NCBI RefSeq assembly: GCF_001308875.1 | Contig: NZ_KQ465114.1 | Coordinates: 62,001-126,000 of the forward strand | Length of the DNA stretch: 64,000 nt | Reading direction: 5' to 3' | Source of the DNA: Lysinibacillus sp. ZYM-1 | Lineage (GTDB): Bacteria; Bacillota; Bacilli; Bacillales_A; Planococcaceae | In this document: one piece after another, positions 9,311-17,616 of the stretch | How positions within the stretch are numbered: the first letter of the stretch is position 1 | How the letters are laid out: each line of letters starts with the position of its first letter | Notes under the pieces: model-generated | The model's input: the letters and a program-made list of their open reading frames with translations, nothing else | Told to the model about the DNA's origin: nothing | Databases searched by the model: none | Made by a program: the position numbers and the translations under genes

Positions 9311-9814
9311 TTATGCTAGTGCTTTGACAGCTGCAATAGCCGCTTCATAGTTTGGATGATCTGTTGCCTCAGGTACATATTCAACATATGTAACTTTATT
9401 GTTTGCATCCACAACAAATACTGCACGTGTCAGAAGACGTAATTCTTGAATGTACACGCCATAAGCTTCACCAAATGAAAGGTCGCGATGATCCGAAACA
9501 GTTTGAACGGCATCAATACCTGCTGCCCCACACCAACGCTTTTGAGCGAATGGAAGATCCACAGATACTGTGTAAATAACTACATTATCACCTAAGTTAG
9601 CTGCTTCTTCATTGAAACGACGTGTTTGCGCATCACATACACCAGTATCTAATGATGGTACAACACTAAATAAACGAATTTTACCCTCTGAATCTTTTAA
9701 TGTTACAGGTGAAAGGTCATTCGCTAATACTGTAAAATCTGGTGCTGAATCGCCCACCTTTACTTCATTACCTACTAGTGTCACTGGACCATTTTTAAAT
9801 GTTACTTGTGCCAT
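9311..9814 (-). CDS. tpx: Thiol peroxidase Tpx (atypical 2-Cys peroxiredoxin)
   Basis: Reduces hydrogen and alkyl hydroperoxides using thioredoxin. The 167-residue protein has the peroxidatic cysteine in [14 protein letters not shown] (~residue 60) and a resolving cysteine in KRWCGAAGI (~94), the spacing expected for Tpx. An N-terminal beta-hairpin typical of Tpx ([19 protein letters not shown]) is present. The ATG follows TAGGAGGCGGTTAT. It lies upstream of ytxK on the same strand, as in B. subtilis, but a hairpin between the two suggests separate transcripts. Confidence 0.95.
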   Translation of the reverse strand: MAQVTFKNGPVTLVGNEVKVGDSAPDFTVLANDLSPVTLKDSEGKIRLFSVVPSLDTGVCDAQTRRFNEEAANLGDNVVIYTVSVDLPFAQKRWCGAAGIDAVQTVSDHRDLSFGEAYGVYIQELRLLTRAVFVVDANNKVTYVEYVPEATDHPNYEAAIAAVKALA

Positions 9815-9922
9815 ATAACCGCCTCCTAATCATCATATGTACATAATATTACTAAATGAAGGGAATTAATTGCAACTAAGAGAACTTACTTTATTAGAAA
9901 GTGTTTAGCAAGCTATAGAAAA

Positions 9923-9947
9923 GACTGTCTCTTAGTTTGAGACAGCC
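9923..9947 (-). terminator. Terminator downstream of yteJ
   Basis: Stem CTGTCTC/GAGACAG with a T-rich tail on the minus strand, just after the yteJ stop codon. Confidence 0.7.
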
Positions 9948-9953
9948 TCTTGT

Positions 9954-10580
9954 TTAGTGTTCATTTTTTTCCTCTATTTTTGCTAGTTCAGGTTTTTCCT
10001 CTTGTTCAATAGATGCTATAGTCTCTTCCTTTTTATCTAAAGAAGGTGGCGCCAAATCCTTTTCAATATAGACTTTTTCATGCACTACAGTTGTATCAGC
10101 GAAATAATCATGTAACCCTTGATTTTCAGGTAAAATAACTACCAAAATATAGAGCGGCATCACAATATTATTAATGATACGACCAATCCATTCGCGGAAT
10201 AGCACATCTGACCAAGTTAGATTATCATGCTTTAATGAAATTACACGTAATCCAAATACCATTTTCCCTAGCGTTTGACCAAAGTATCTTGTCATAAGGA
10301 CAAAATAGCTATAATAGAGAATCGCTGAGATGATGGAAATTGGTGCATACCAAACTGATTCTGATAAGGACCAATCCATTAAATAAAAGATAGGGTTAAT
10401 GAGTATTCCGACTACTGCTGACACTATGAATCCATCTAATAAAAATGCCCACAATCGAATCCAAAAGCCTGCTGTTTTTAATGTATAGTTTTTTGGTTTT
10501 ACTGAATCTTCAGAGCCATTGTTGAAAAAGTCATTTTCCATTGAGGGTGAACCTTGCATAACAACTTCATTGTTTGTCAT
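9954..10580 (-). CDS. yteJ: RDD-family membrane protein (YteJ-like)
   Basis: A 208-residue membrane protein of unknown function. The RDD domain spans ~residues 33-165: a helix beginning GFWIRLWAFLLDGFIVSAVVGIL contains the family's conserved D, a second is ISIISAILYYSYFVLM, then the GQTLGKMVFGLRV signature and a third helix IVMPLYILVVILP. The tail is long and charged. The ATG is preceded by AAGGGGGGAGTTCA. It follows sppA by 12 bp on the same strand, as in B. subtilis, so the two are probably co-transcribed. Function is not inferable; some RDD proteins affect ion or osmotic tolerance. Confidence 0.85.
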   Translation of the reverse strand: MTNNEVVMQGSPSMENDFFNNGSEDSVKPKNYTLKTAGFWIRLWAFLLDGFIVSAVVGILINPIFYLMDWSLSESVWYAPISIISAILYYSYFVLMTRYFGQTLGKMVFGLRVISLKHDNLTWSDVLFREWIGRIINNIVMPLYILVVILPENQGLHDYFADTTVVHEKVYIEKDLAPPSLDKKEETIASIEQEEKPELAKIEEKNEH

Positions 10581-10592
10581 TGAACTCCCCCC

Positions 10593-11606
10593 TTAGTATT
10601 CCCCGTATAAATACATCATTTTAGGTGCATTGTAATCCGTCATAATTTTCATTAGCATTTTTTCCTCCGCAGAAGGACCAAACATGGAGCCAATTTTCAT
10701 ACCAACATAAGATTGCCAACCACCCATATCATATGCATATTCAAATAATGCAGCTTCTTCTAGTCCATAATCTGCGCGTAATGCTGCAATGGCCGCTTCT
10801 TCATCGCCAATTTCATCAACTAAACCTGCTTCAAGTGCTTTTGTACCGCCTAATATTCGGCCATCAGCCACTTTCTTCACATCGGCTTCAGACATATTAC
10901 GTCCTTGTTCAACGATATCCACAAATTCTTCGTATGTTTCATTGATCATATCTTGCATCATTGTACGTTCCTCTGGTGTCACTTCACGCATTGGACTTAG
11001 CATATCCTTATGCTCTCCAGATTTAAACGTTTCGAATTTGACACCTACTTTTTCAGCCAACGCTTGATAGTTAATCGATTGCATGATAACGCCAATCGAG
11101 CCCGTTATCGTATCACGATGGGCAAATATTTTATCCGCTGGGGCTGAAATATAATAACCGCCAGAGGCCGCCATCGAATCCATTGATACATAAATTGGAA
11201 TTTGTCGTTCCTCTTTAATTTTTAAAAGCTTTTTATAAATTTCGGCAGATTCTTTCACACCACCACCTGGTGAGTTGACGCTTAAAACAATTCCTTGTAT
11301 CGTATCATCGTACAAAATATTATCCAATTGTTCTAAGAAAAATTTATGATCATAAGCAACTGGTTGCCAAAGTGTACTTGTGCCAATATCTTGAATCGTT
11401 CCATCTACCTTTAAATAGGCAATCCTTTTATCAAAATTATCGCCTTCAATTACATTTTCATATACATCTAGGTTATTTCCTGCCATTAAACTATCAAAAT
11501 TACCTAGAAAATCTGCTTTAAATAGGGCAAAAATGGTATTAATCCCTAATGAGAATAACAAAAGAACACCTGCCACTATTAAAGCAACCCACCTTTTAAC
11601 ATTCAT
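10593..11606 (-). CDS. sppA: Signal peptide peptidase SppA (S49)
   Basis: Membrane-anchored serine protease that digests cleaved signal peptides; in Bacillus it also contributes to resistance to some antibacterial peptides. The 337-residue protein has one N-terminal membrane helix (VALIVAGVLLLFSLGINTIF). The catalytic serine lies in SMAASGGYYISAPADKI and the general-base lysine is expected in the segment after GSIGVIMQSINY (FETFKSGEHKD). Length matches B. subtilis SppA (335 aa). I start at the ATG at 11604-11606 because AGGAGG lies 9 bp upstream; the longer frame from 11627 would include that site. It forms an operon with yteJ. Confidence 0.92.
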   Translation of the reverse strand: MNVKRWVALIVAGVLLLFSLGINTIFALFKADFLGNFDSLMAGNNLDVYENVIEGDNFDKRIAYLKVDGTIQDIGTSTLWQPVAYDHKFFLEQLDNILYDDTIQGIVLSVNSPGGGVKESAEIYKKLLKIKEERQIPIYVSMDSMAASGGYYISAPADKIFAHRDTITGSIGVIMQSINYQALAEKVGVKFETFKSGEHKDMLSPMREVTPEERTMMQDMINETYEEFVDIVEQGRNMSEADVKKVADGRILGGTKALEAGLVDEIGDEEAAIAALRADYGLEEAALFEYAYDMGGWQSYVGMKIGSMFGPSAEEKMLMKIMTDYNAPKMMYLYGEY

Positions 11607-11729
11607 GTCTTTCCGCCTCCTTAACACGTAATACGAATGACTTGCTCCTTTGTTTCATTTTTTTGCAATAATATGCAAAAAATTTTATTCTATTTATTTC
11701 CTCATAATACCTTACCTAAAAACATAAAA

Positions 11730-11767
11730 AAAATCAAAGTCCATTTCTTTGCATGAACTTTGATTTT
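11730..11767 (-). terminator. Terminator downstream of the acyl-CoA synthetase
   Basis: AAAATCAAAGT...ACTTTGATTTT inverted repeat; the minus-strand reading ends in a run of T, after the synthetase stop. Confidence 0.7.
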
Positions 11768-11790
11768 CGACATTATTTCCTAGGAAATGA

Positions 11791-13374
11791 TTATTGTACA
11801 AGGAGTTTGAATTCTTGTTGTCTTAATTCGACACGACGAATTTTACCTGAGCTTGTTTTTGGTAGACCATTAACAAATTCAATGGAACGTGGATATTTAT
11901 AAGGCGCTGTTAATGATTTTACATGATTTTGAAGGGTTTGAATAAGGTCTTGATCACCACTTACATCACTATGAAGGACAACAAATGCTTTAACGATATT
12001 CCCGCGTACTTTATCAGGGCTTGCAATGACAGCAGCCTCTTTCACAGTCGGATGCTTCATCAATGCATCTTCTACTTCAAATGGTCCGATTGTATAGCCT
12101 GAGGAAATAATGACATCATCGCCTCGGCCTTCAAACCAAAAATAGCCATCCGCATCCTTATAGGCACGATCACCTGTAATATACCAATCACCACGGAATT
12201 GTAATTTTGTTCTTTCAGGATCTTTTAAATATTTTTTAAAGAGTGCAGGAGTCTCTCGATGGACGGCAATATCACCTACTTCTCCTGTAGCAACTGGCTC
12301 TCCAAAATCGTTAATGATTTCAACTGTATTACCTGGAGTAGGTTTTCCCATTGAACCAACTCTAGCTTCCATCCCTACCATAGTTCCTACAAGTAATGTG
12401 TTTTCAGTTTGACCGTAGCCATCTCGGACTTGTAGATGGAAAGTATCTGAAAATATTTTAATTACCTCACTGTTCAAAGGTTCGCCTGCCGAAACAGCTT
12501 GGCGAATTGTACTGATATCAAACTTTTGTAAATTTTCAAGTGCTGCCATAAAACGATATTCAGTTGGTGTGCAACATAATACGTTCATCTTAAATTTTTC
12601 TAGCAATGTTAAATAGGTTGCAGCATCAAATTTACCTTTGTAGACAAATGCAGTTGCACCGCTACCTAAAGTGGCGAGAAACGGGCTCCAAATCCATTTT
12701 TGCCATCCTGGTGCTGCTGTTGCCCATACAATATCATTTTCTTGCACCCCTAACCAATGTGGCGCTGTAGTTCGTAAATGTGCATAGCCCCAGCTATGCG
12801 TATGCACTGCTGCTTTCGGATTCCCTGTTGTGCCACTTGTATAGGCTAAAAATGCATTGTCTGTACTTTTTGTAGGTGTAGAATTTATGTAGGTTGTAGG
12901 TTGATTTCGCATTTTCTCTAATAGTGGTTGCCAAGGTTCATGTGCATTTCCTATAACAAACTGCTGTATTCCTTGTAAATTTCCCACTTGATCAAATTGT
13001 TCAATATAAGGCTCATAGGAAACGACCGCTTTAGCATCAGCATGATGAATACGGTACTCAATATCTTTTGCTCTTAGCATTTCTGAGCTTGGAATAATGG
13101 TTAAACCTGCTTTCAATGCAGCAATATATACAATGTATGCTTCTACTGAACGTGGTACCATCACTAAAATCACATCACCTTTAGTTAAGCCATTCTTCGT
13201 AAAAACATGAGCCGCCTGATTCGCTTTTTCAAGCAAATGAGCGTAGGTAATAAATTGTACATCGCTATTTTCTTCATAAATAATTAATGCATTTTTGGTT
13301 GCATCCTGAGCGTATTTTTCAAATTCTTCTGTTATATTATACCATTCCGGTGCAACTAATTCTTGTCTTTTCAT
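11791..13374 (-). CDS. AMP-forming acyl-CoA synthetase (YtcI/MbcS-like)
   Basis: Activates a short- or medium-chain carboxylate to its CoA thioester with ATP. The 527-residue protein has the P-loop motif AYTSGTTGNPKAAVHTHS (~residue 180), the motif DGYGQTENT (~333), ITGDRAYKDADGYFWFEGRGDDVI (~412-435), and the C-terminal catalytic lysine in KTSSGKIRR. It is most like acetate/acyl-CoA ligases of the medium-chain type; its neighbour sppA matches the B. subtilis ytcI position, an enzyme reported to use branched short-chain acids. It lies divergently from the thiamine operon. The exact substrate (acetate, 2-methylbutyrate or similar) is uncertain. Confidence 0.85.
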   Translation of the reverse strand: MKRQELVAPEWYNITEEFEKYAQDATKNALIIYEENSDVQFITYAHLLEKANQAAHVFTKNGLTKGDVILVMVPRSVEAYIVYIAALKAGLTIIPSSEMLRAKDIEYRIHHADAKAVVSYEPYIEQFDQVGNLQGIQQFVIGNAHEPWQPLLEKMRNQPTTYINSTPTKSTDNAFLAYTSGTTGNPKAAVHTHSWGYAHLRTTAPHWLGVQENDIVWATAAPGWQKWIWSPFLATLGSGATAFVYKGKFDAATYLTLLEKFKMNVLCCTPTEYRFMAALENLQKFDISTIRQAVSAGEPLNSEVIKIFSDTFHLQVRDGYGQTENTLLVGTMVGMEARVGSMGKPTPGNTVEIINDFGEPVATGEVGDIAVHRETPALFKKYLKDPERTKLQFRGDWYITGDRAYKDADGYFWFEGRGDDVIISSGYTIGPFEVEDALMKHPTVKEAAVIASPDKVRGNIVKAFVVLHSDVSGDQDLIQTLQNHVKSLTAPYKYPRSIEFVNGLPKTSSGKIRRVELRQQEFKLLVQ

Positions 13375-13521
13375 GGCAAATGCCCCCTTTTGCTATGACA
13401 CATTATAAAACTCCTTTTTCAGTATTTTCAATGGTTTGAACTCAATTTAAGTAAAGTCATGACAACTATCATGCTTAGCTATATGGCATCAGTCACGTTT
13501 TGTTGATAGGAAAACTTGCTA

Positions 13522-13550
13522 TTGAATACATATGAAAAGTATGGTACATT
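13522..13550 (+). promoter_or_regulatory. Promoter of the thiamine salvage operon
   Basis: TTGAAT (13522-13527), 17-bp spacer, TACATT (13545-13550); sigma-A type, placed just upstream of the TPP aptamer. Confidence 0.6.
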
Positions 13551-13570
13551 TTGGTCAACTAAAAGCAAGA

Positions 13571-13650
13571 TTGCAGGGGGACTCGTAAAGAGTTGAGAAG
13601 GTAAAACCTGACCCTTTGAACCTGTTAGTTAATACTGACGTAGGGAGCAA
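13571..13650 (+). promoter_or_regulatory. TPP riboswitch (THI element)
   Basis: A thiamine pyrophosphate aptamer recognised by its conserved core: closing stem TTGC/GCAA, AGGGGGAC, the GTTGAGA pyrimidine-sensor strand, ACCCTTTGAACCTG, then ACTGACGTAGGGAG. It is followed within 25 nt by an intrinsic terminator and then thiM, so control is by premature termination when TPP is bound. Confidence 0.93.
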
Positions 13651-13672
13651 TGAACATCGATTTTTTCAGATG

Positions 13673-13716
13673 AAAGGCTCTTTTTCGTGCATTTTTACGC
13701 AAAAAGTGCCTTTTTT
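13673..13716 (+). terminator. Riboswitch expression-platform terminator
   Basis: Stem GGC-T-CTTTTT / AAAAAG-T-GCC followed by TTTTTT, between the TPP aptamer and the thiM ribosome site. Confidence 0.8.
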
Positions 13717-13750
13717 GCATGCTTACGTCCACCCACAAAGGAGGACTAAA

Positions 13751-14518
13751 ATGATTTTTCAAACAATTCGTCAACAACAACCACTTATTCACTGTATTAC
13801 TAATTATGTCGTAGCCAATTTTCAAGCCAATGGCTTATTGGCAATAGGTGCCTCTCCAGTCATGGCAGATGATAGCCATGAAGTAGAGGAAATGGTAGCC
13901 ATTGCAGATGCTCTTTTAATTAATATTGGTACGCTTAATGATCGCACAAAAAAATCAATGTTGTTAGCAGGAAAAAAAGCCAACACCCTTGGCATTCCAG
14001 TTATTTTAGATCCTGTCGGGGCAGGCGCCACAGTGTATCGTAAGGAAACCGTACATCTATTGCTTGCAGACATACAATTTGCAGTCATACGTTGTAATAT
14101 CGGTGAGCTTGCAGCGCTAGCCAATGTTGACTGGCAACAAAAAGGTGTAGATAGTGGGAATGGATCTATTGCCATAGAGACCGAAGCAACATTATTGGCT
14201 CAACGCTATAAATGCCTTGTCATTGTTACTGGTGAAAAAGATTTTTTGACAAACGTTGTGCAAAGCCAATGGATAACTGGTGGAAGGCCACAAATGACCG
14301 AAGTAACTGGTACAGGCTGTTTACTTAGTGCTATATGTGGAGCTGCTTATTCTTCAGGGGATGATCCATACAACCAATTGGCAGAAACCCTAACTTACTA
14401 TAAAAAAGCAGCTGAGCTAGCGTCCGCATTTACAGCGGATATCGGGGATATTCAAATTGCTTTGCTGAATGCCTTACATCGTCTCTCAAAGGATGGTGAA
14501 GCTTCATGCATATTGTAA
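13751..14518 (+). CDS. thiM: Hydroxyethylthiazole kinase ThiM
   Basis: Phosphorylates hydroxyethylthiazole (THZ) in thiamine salvage. The 255-residue protein carries the substrate motif IHCITNYVVANFQANGLLAIGASPVMADD near the N-terminus (residues ~12-40), ILDPVGAG (~92) and the catalytic loop TEVTGTGCLLSA with its active-site cysteine (~197). I start at the ATG at 13751, preceded by AAAGGAGGACTAAA; the frame is open 45 codons further upstream but that part overlaps the riboswitch terminator. First gene of the TPP-controlled operon, overlapping thiD by 13 nt. Confidence 0.95.
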   Translation: MIFQTIRQQQPLIHCITNYVVANFQANGLLAIGASPVMADDSHEVEEMVAIADALLINIGTLNDRTKKSMLLAGKKANTLGIPVILDPVGAGATVYRKETVHLLLADIQFAVIRCNIGELAALANVDWQQKGVDSGNGSIAIETEATLLAQRYKCLVIVTGEKDFLTNVVQSQWITGGRPQMTEVTGTGCLLSAICGAAYSSGDDPYNQLAETLTYYKKAAELASAFTADIGDIQIALLNALHRLSKDGEASCIL

Positions 14519-15330
14519 CGACGATTGCAGGTTCTGATAGTGGTGGTGGCGCAGGTATTCAGGCTGATTTAAAAACATTCCAAGAATTAGGGGTTTTTGG
14601 CACCTCAGTTATTACAGCTTTAACTGCACAAAACACATTGGGTGTTACGGGCGTTTTCCCAATCGAAGTTGACTTTGTTGAAAAACAATTATATGCCTTA
14701 CTAGAAGATTTTTCGATTGATGCGGTTAAAACTGGGATGCTTTATTCCTCGGATATTATCAAAGCAATCGCACACATTATTGACGATTTAAAAATTCCAC
14801 TCATTGTTGATCCAGTTATGATTGCCAAAGGTGGAGAAAGCTTATTACAGCAAGAAGCTATAGAAGCCATGTGTACTTCTTTACTACCGCTTACTACAAT
14901 TGTGACGCCAAATATACCAGAAGCAGAGGCTCTTACAGGAAAAAAAATAAATCATTTCTCGGATATGAAGGAAGTTGCTCAATACTTTTTACGACTTGGT
15001 GTTCAATGTGTCATCATTAAAGGGGGACATCTAACAAATCCTCGATATGCGATTGATTATGTATTTTTCAAAAATGGCAGATCTTTTTCCATGCAGTCTC
15101 CTCGTATTCAAACGAAAAACACACACGGTACGGGGTGTACATTTTCAGCAGCACTCACTGCTTTTCTAGGTCAAGGATTTGCTTTTGAAAAAGCCATTAT
15201 TGAAGCTAAGAAATTTATACAATTAGCCATTACACATGATTTAGCCATTGGTAATGGTCATGGACCCACAAATCATTTTGCTTATCAACTGCATAAAGAT
15301 TCCTGCGAGGTGAAGATACATGAATCGTGA
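14506..15330 (+). CDS. thiD: HMP/HMP-P kinase ThiD
   Basis: Phosphorylates hydroxymethylpyrimidine twice to HMP-PP, the pyrimidine half of thiamine. The 274-residue ribokinase-fold protein shows GSDSGGGAGIQADLKTF (residues ~8-24), VVDPVM-like IVDPVMIAKGG (~102) and the anion-hole motif NTHGTGCTFSAAL (~205). Starting within the thiM end gives a 13-nt overlap, so translation is probably coupled; a ribosome site GGATGGTGAAG lies inside thiM. No fused ThiE domain is present. A pyridoxal kinase activity is possible in this family but the operon points to thiamine. Confidence 0.94.
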   Translation: MHIVTTIAGSDSGGGAGIQADLKTFQELGVFGTSVITALTAQNTLGVTGVFPIEVDFVEKQLYALLEDFSIDAVKTGMLYSSDIIKAIAHIIDDLKIPLIVDPVMIAKGGESLLQQEAIEAMCTSLLPLTTIVTPNIPEAEALTGKKINHFSDMKEVAQYFLRLGVQCVIIKGGHLTNPRYAIDYVFFKNGRSFSMQSPRIQTKNTHGTGCTFSAALTAFLGQGFAFEKAIIEAKKFIQLAITHDLAIGNGHGPTNHFAYQLHKDSCEVKIHES

Positions 15331-15961
15331 GGATTTACAACTTTATTTTATTATGGGTACCAGCAATGTTTGCCATCAAGAACCGTTAACTGTACTTGAA
15401 AAAGCGTTACAGGCTGGCATAACCATGTTTCAATTTCGTGAAAAAGGACCTCATGCATTAACAGGATTAGCCTATGAGCAATTTGCCCGCCAATGCCAAA
15501 AACTATGTCAACATTATCATGTGCCTTTCATCATTAACGATGATATTGATCTTGCTGTGCGCCTTGGTGCTGACGGCGTCCATATTGGACAAGAGGATGT
15601 ACATGTTGCCATAGCACGAAAAAAAATTGCAAATATGATCCTTGGAGTTTCAGTACATTCACTGGAAGAATTACAAACGGCTATGGACCATCATGCTGAT
15701 TATGTAGGGATAGGACCTATTTTTGCGACGACATCTAAAAGTGATGCCCATGCACCCTGTGGCACTAATTTTTTACAGCAGGCTCATAAGCTCCAACCCC
15801 ACTTACCCATCGTAGCCATCGGCGGGATAAACTGCACAAATGCCGATATCGTTTTTCAAGCTGGTGCTGATGGAGTTGCTGTTATTTCTGCCATCTGTGA
15901 AAGTGAGGATATTAAACAAACTGTGTCAATGTTTAAGTCTTCATCTCGCATAAAAAGATGA
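15320..15961 (+). CDS. thiE: Thiamine-phosphate synthase ThiE
   Basis: Joins HMP-PP and THZ-P to thiamine phosphate. The 213-residue TIM-barrel protein has the FQFREKG pyrophosphate-binding segment (~residue 37), the FIINDDIDLAVRLGADGVHIGQED core (~72-95), DYVGIGPIFATTSKSDA (~130) and IVAIGGINCTNA (~170). It overlaps thiD by 11 nt and ends the operon. With only thiM, thiD and thiE here, the operon supports salvage of the two moieties; de novo genes (thiC, thiG and others) are not in the window. Confidence 0.94.
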   Translation: MNREDLQLYFIMGTSNVCHQEPLTVLEKALQAGITMFQFREKGPHALTGLAYEQFARQCQKLCQHYHVPFIINDDIDLAVRLGADGVHIGQEDVHVAIARKKIANMILGVSVHSLEELQTAMDHHADYVGIGPIFATTSKSDAHAPCGTNFLQQAHKLQPHLPIVAIGGINCTNADIVFQAGADGVAVISAICESEDIKQTVSMFKSSSRIKR

Positions 15962-15975
15962 TCTATAAACAAACT

Positions 15976-16006
15976 AAAACCAGTGCCTTTTACGGTCACT
16001 GGTTTT
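15976..16006. terminator. Terminator after thiE
   Basis: AAAACCAGTG...CACTGGTTTT inverted repeat between convergent thiE and sspA. Confidence 0.75.
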
Positions 16007-16031
16007 AAGTTTATAAATGCTTAGTCAGCAT

Positions 16032-16250
16032 TTATTGGTTGTTGTTTGGCATACCTTTTAATTGGGATTCTGCCATTTGTACAAGACGTTTAGTGATTTC
16101 ACCACCAACGGAACCGTTGGCACGAGCTGAAGCTTCAGCTCCTAATTGAACACCAAATTCTTGTGCAATTTCGTATTTCATTTGATCAAGTGCTTGTTGT
16201 ACTCCAGGTACTGCAAGCTGGTTTGAACTGCGGTTGTTGTTTGAAGCCAT
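16032..16250 (-). CDS. sspA: Alpha/beta-type small acid-soluble spore protein
   Basis: DNA-binding protein that saturates and protects the spore chromosome and is degraded at germination by GPR. The 72-residue product contains the first SASP signature with the GPR cleavage site ([10 protein letters not shown], ~residue 26-35) and the second block ([11 protein letters not shown], ~47-57), plus Gln/Asn-rich ends. I start at ATG 16248-16250, preceded by AAGGAGGTGAGAGAC; an in-frame codon three residues earlier falls inside that site. Expression is expected in the forespore under sigma-G; a weak candidate -10 CATTCTA lies upstream. Its place beside thiI matches B. subtilis sspA. Confidence 0.93.
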   Translation of the reverse strand: MASNNNRSSNQLAVPGVQQALDQMKYEIAQEFGVQLGAEASARANGSVGGEITKRLVQMAESQLKGMPNNNQ

Positions 16251-16353
16251 GTCTCTCACCTCCTTGTGAATATAGAATGTGCGTTATTAGAATTTTAATA
16301 CGAAAATTTTAAAGGTAAATTGTACCTCTATTGGGATACAGCGAACTATACAA

Positions 16354-16390
16354 AAAAGCCGTCTCAAATAGGCTATTTGAGACGGCTTTT
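16354..16390 (-). terminator. Terminator of the nifZ-thiI operon
   Basis: Near-perfect hairpin AAAAGCCGTCTCAAATA / complement, 12 bp past the thiI stop on the minus strand, ending in a T-run. Confidence 0.85.
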
Positions 16391-16401
16391 GAAATTTTGA
16401 T

Positions 16402-17616
16402 TTATAAAAGGTCAGCAAACTTATCTTGCTTTTGCTCTTCTTCTTTCTTAGGGAAAATATAGACCTCACGATTTTTGACTGCGCGTTCTATAAGTTCATC
16501 AAAATCAGAGAAGCTTTCATAATGCTCGACTTTTTCAAGCTTTGGCTTTGTTTTTGGACTAGCAGGCGTAAAGATTGTACAGCAATCCTCAAAAGGCTGA
16601 ATAGATGTTTCGTATGTGCCGATTTTTTCAGCTAAATTAATAATTTCTAATTTATCTGTTGAAATCAATGGTCGTAAAATAGGTGTGTTCGTTACAGCAT
16701 TTATAGCCGTTAAACTTTCGAGTGTTTGACTTGCTACTTGTCCAAGACTTTCCCCTGTGACAATCGCAAGAGCTCCAATTTCCTCTCGTACTTGATCGGC
16801 TACCTTCAACATCATACGACGTGTTGTTGTCATAGATACATTAGATGGTACTTTTTCTTTAATCAATACTTGTATTTCAGTAAAAGGAATGACATGTAAA
16901 CGTATATTAGCCCCAAATTTCGTTAACTCATTCGCAAGCACTTTTACTTTTTCCAATGAATTTTGGCTCGTATAGGGTGGACTAAAGAAGTGAATAGCTT
17001 CTAAACGTACACCACGTTTCATCATTAAATAACCTGCGACAGGGCTATCAATACCACCAGATAGCATTAACAATGACTTACCATTCGATCCTACAGGCAT
17101 TCCACCTGCACCTGAAATGACTTGCGCCATCATGTAAGTTGCATCATGGCGGACTTCTACACGCAACTCGATATCAGGTTTCTTCACTTTAACAGACAAA
17201 TTTTTAAAATGAGGTAACACATAACCACCAATCTCGCGCTGAATTGCATGCGATTCTAATGGAAAGGTTTTATCAGTTCGTTTAACTTCCACTTTAAATG
17301 TATGTTGTTCTTCTTTAAATGTCTCCATTATCGTGATCGCAAGTTTCTTCATACTTTCAATATCCTTTTCACATGCAGCAACAGGACTAAATGATTGAAT
17401 ACCGAAAATTTTAGGCAGACCTGCTACGAGTGTTTGCATTTGGGCCTCATTTTCTATCGCAATAAACATACGGTCACGTTCTGTACGAATATGAAGATGT
17501 CCTAAATCTGCAAAAGCATGACGAATATTCTCACGCAAACGGCGGATAAAATCCATCTTGTTGCGACCTTTTGTAGAAAGTTCGCCATATCGAATTAATA
17601 TTTCTTTCCAAATCAT
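16402..17616 (-). CDS. thiI: tRNA 4-thiouridine synthase ThiI
   Basis: Adenylates and thiolates U8 of tRNA, using sulfur from a cysteine desulfurase; in some bacteria it also feeds thiazole synthesis. The 404-residue protein has an N-terminal ferredoxin-like/THUMP region (to ~165), then the PP-loop LMLSGGIDSPVAGYLMMKRG (~183-202). The C-terminal rhodanese domain of the E. coli enzyme is absent, as in Bacillus. A C-terminal DCCTIF motif contains adjacent cysteines. Its ATG overlaps the upstream desulfurase stop codon by one base, so the two are translationally coupled and form a sulfur-transfer pair. Confidence 0.95.
   Translation of the reverse strand: MIWKEILIRYGELSTKGRNKMDFIRRLRENIRHAFADLGHLHIRTERDRMFIAIENEAQMQTLVAGLPKIFGIQSFSPVAACEKDIESMKKLAITIMETFKEEQHTFKVEVKRTDKTFPLESHAIQREIGGYVLPHFKNLSVKVKKPDIELRVEVRHDATYMMAQVISGAGGMPVGSNGKSLLMLSGGIDSPVAGYLMMKRGVRLEAIHFFSPPYTSQNSLEKVKVLANELTKFGANIRLHVIPFTEIQVLIKEKVPSNVSMTTTRRMMLKVADQVREEIGALAIVTGESLGQVASQTLESLTAINAVTNTPILRPLISTDKLEIINLAEKIGTYETSIQPFEDCCTIFTPASPKTKPKLEKVEHYESFSDFDELIERAVKNREVYIFPKKEEEQKQDKFADLL

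Noticed and set aside
13616..13750. Longer thiM start in the riboswitch region
   Set aside because: The in-frame extension covers the TPP aptamer end and terminator; the ATG at 13751 has a strong ribosome site and gives the family length.
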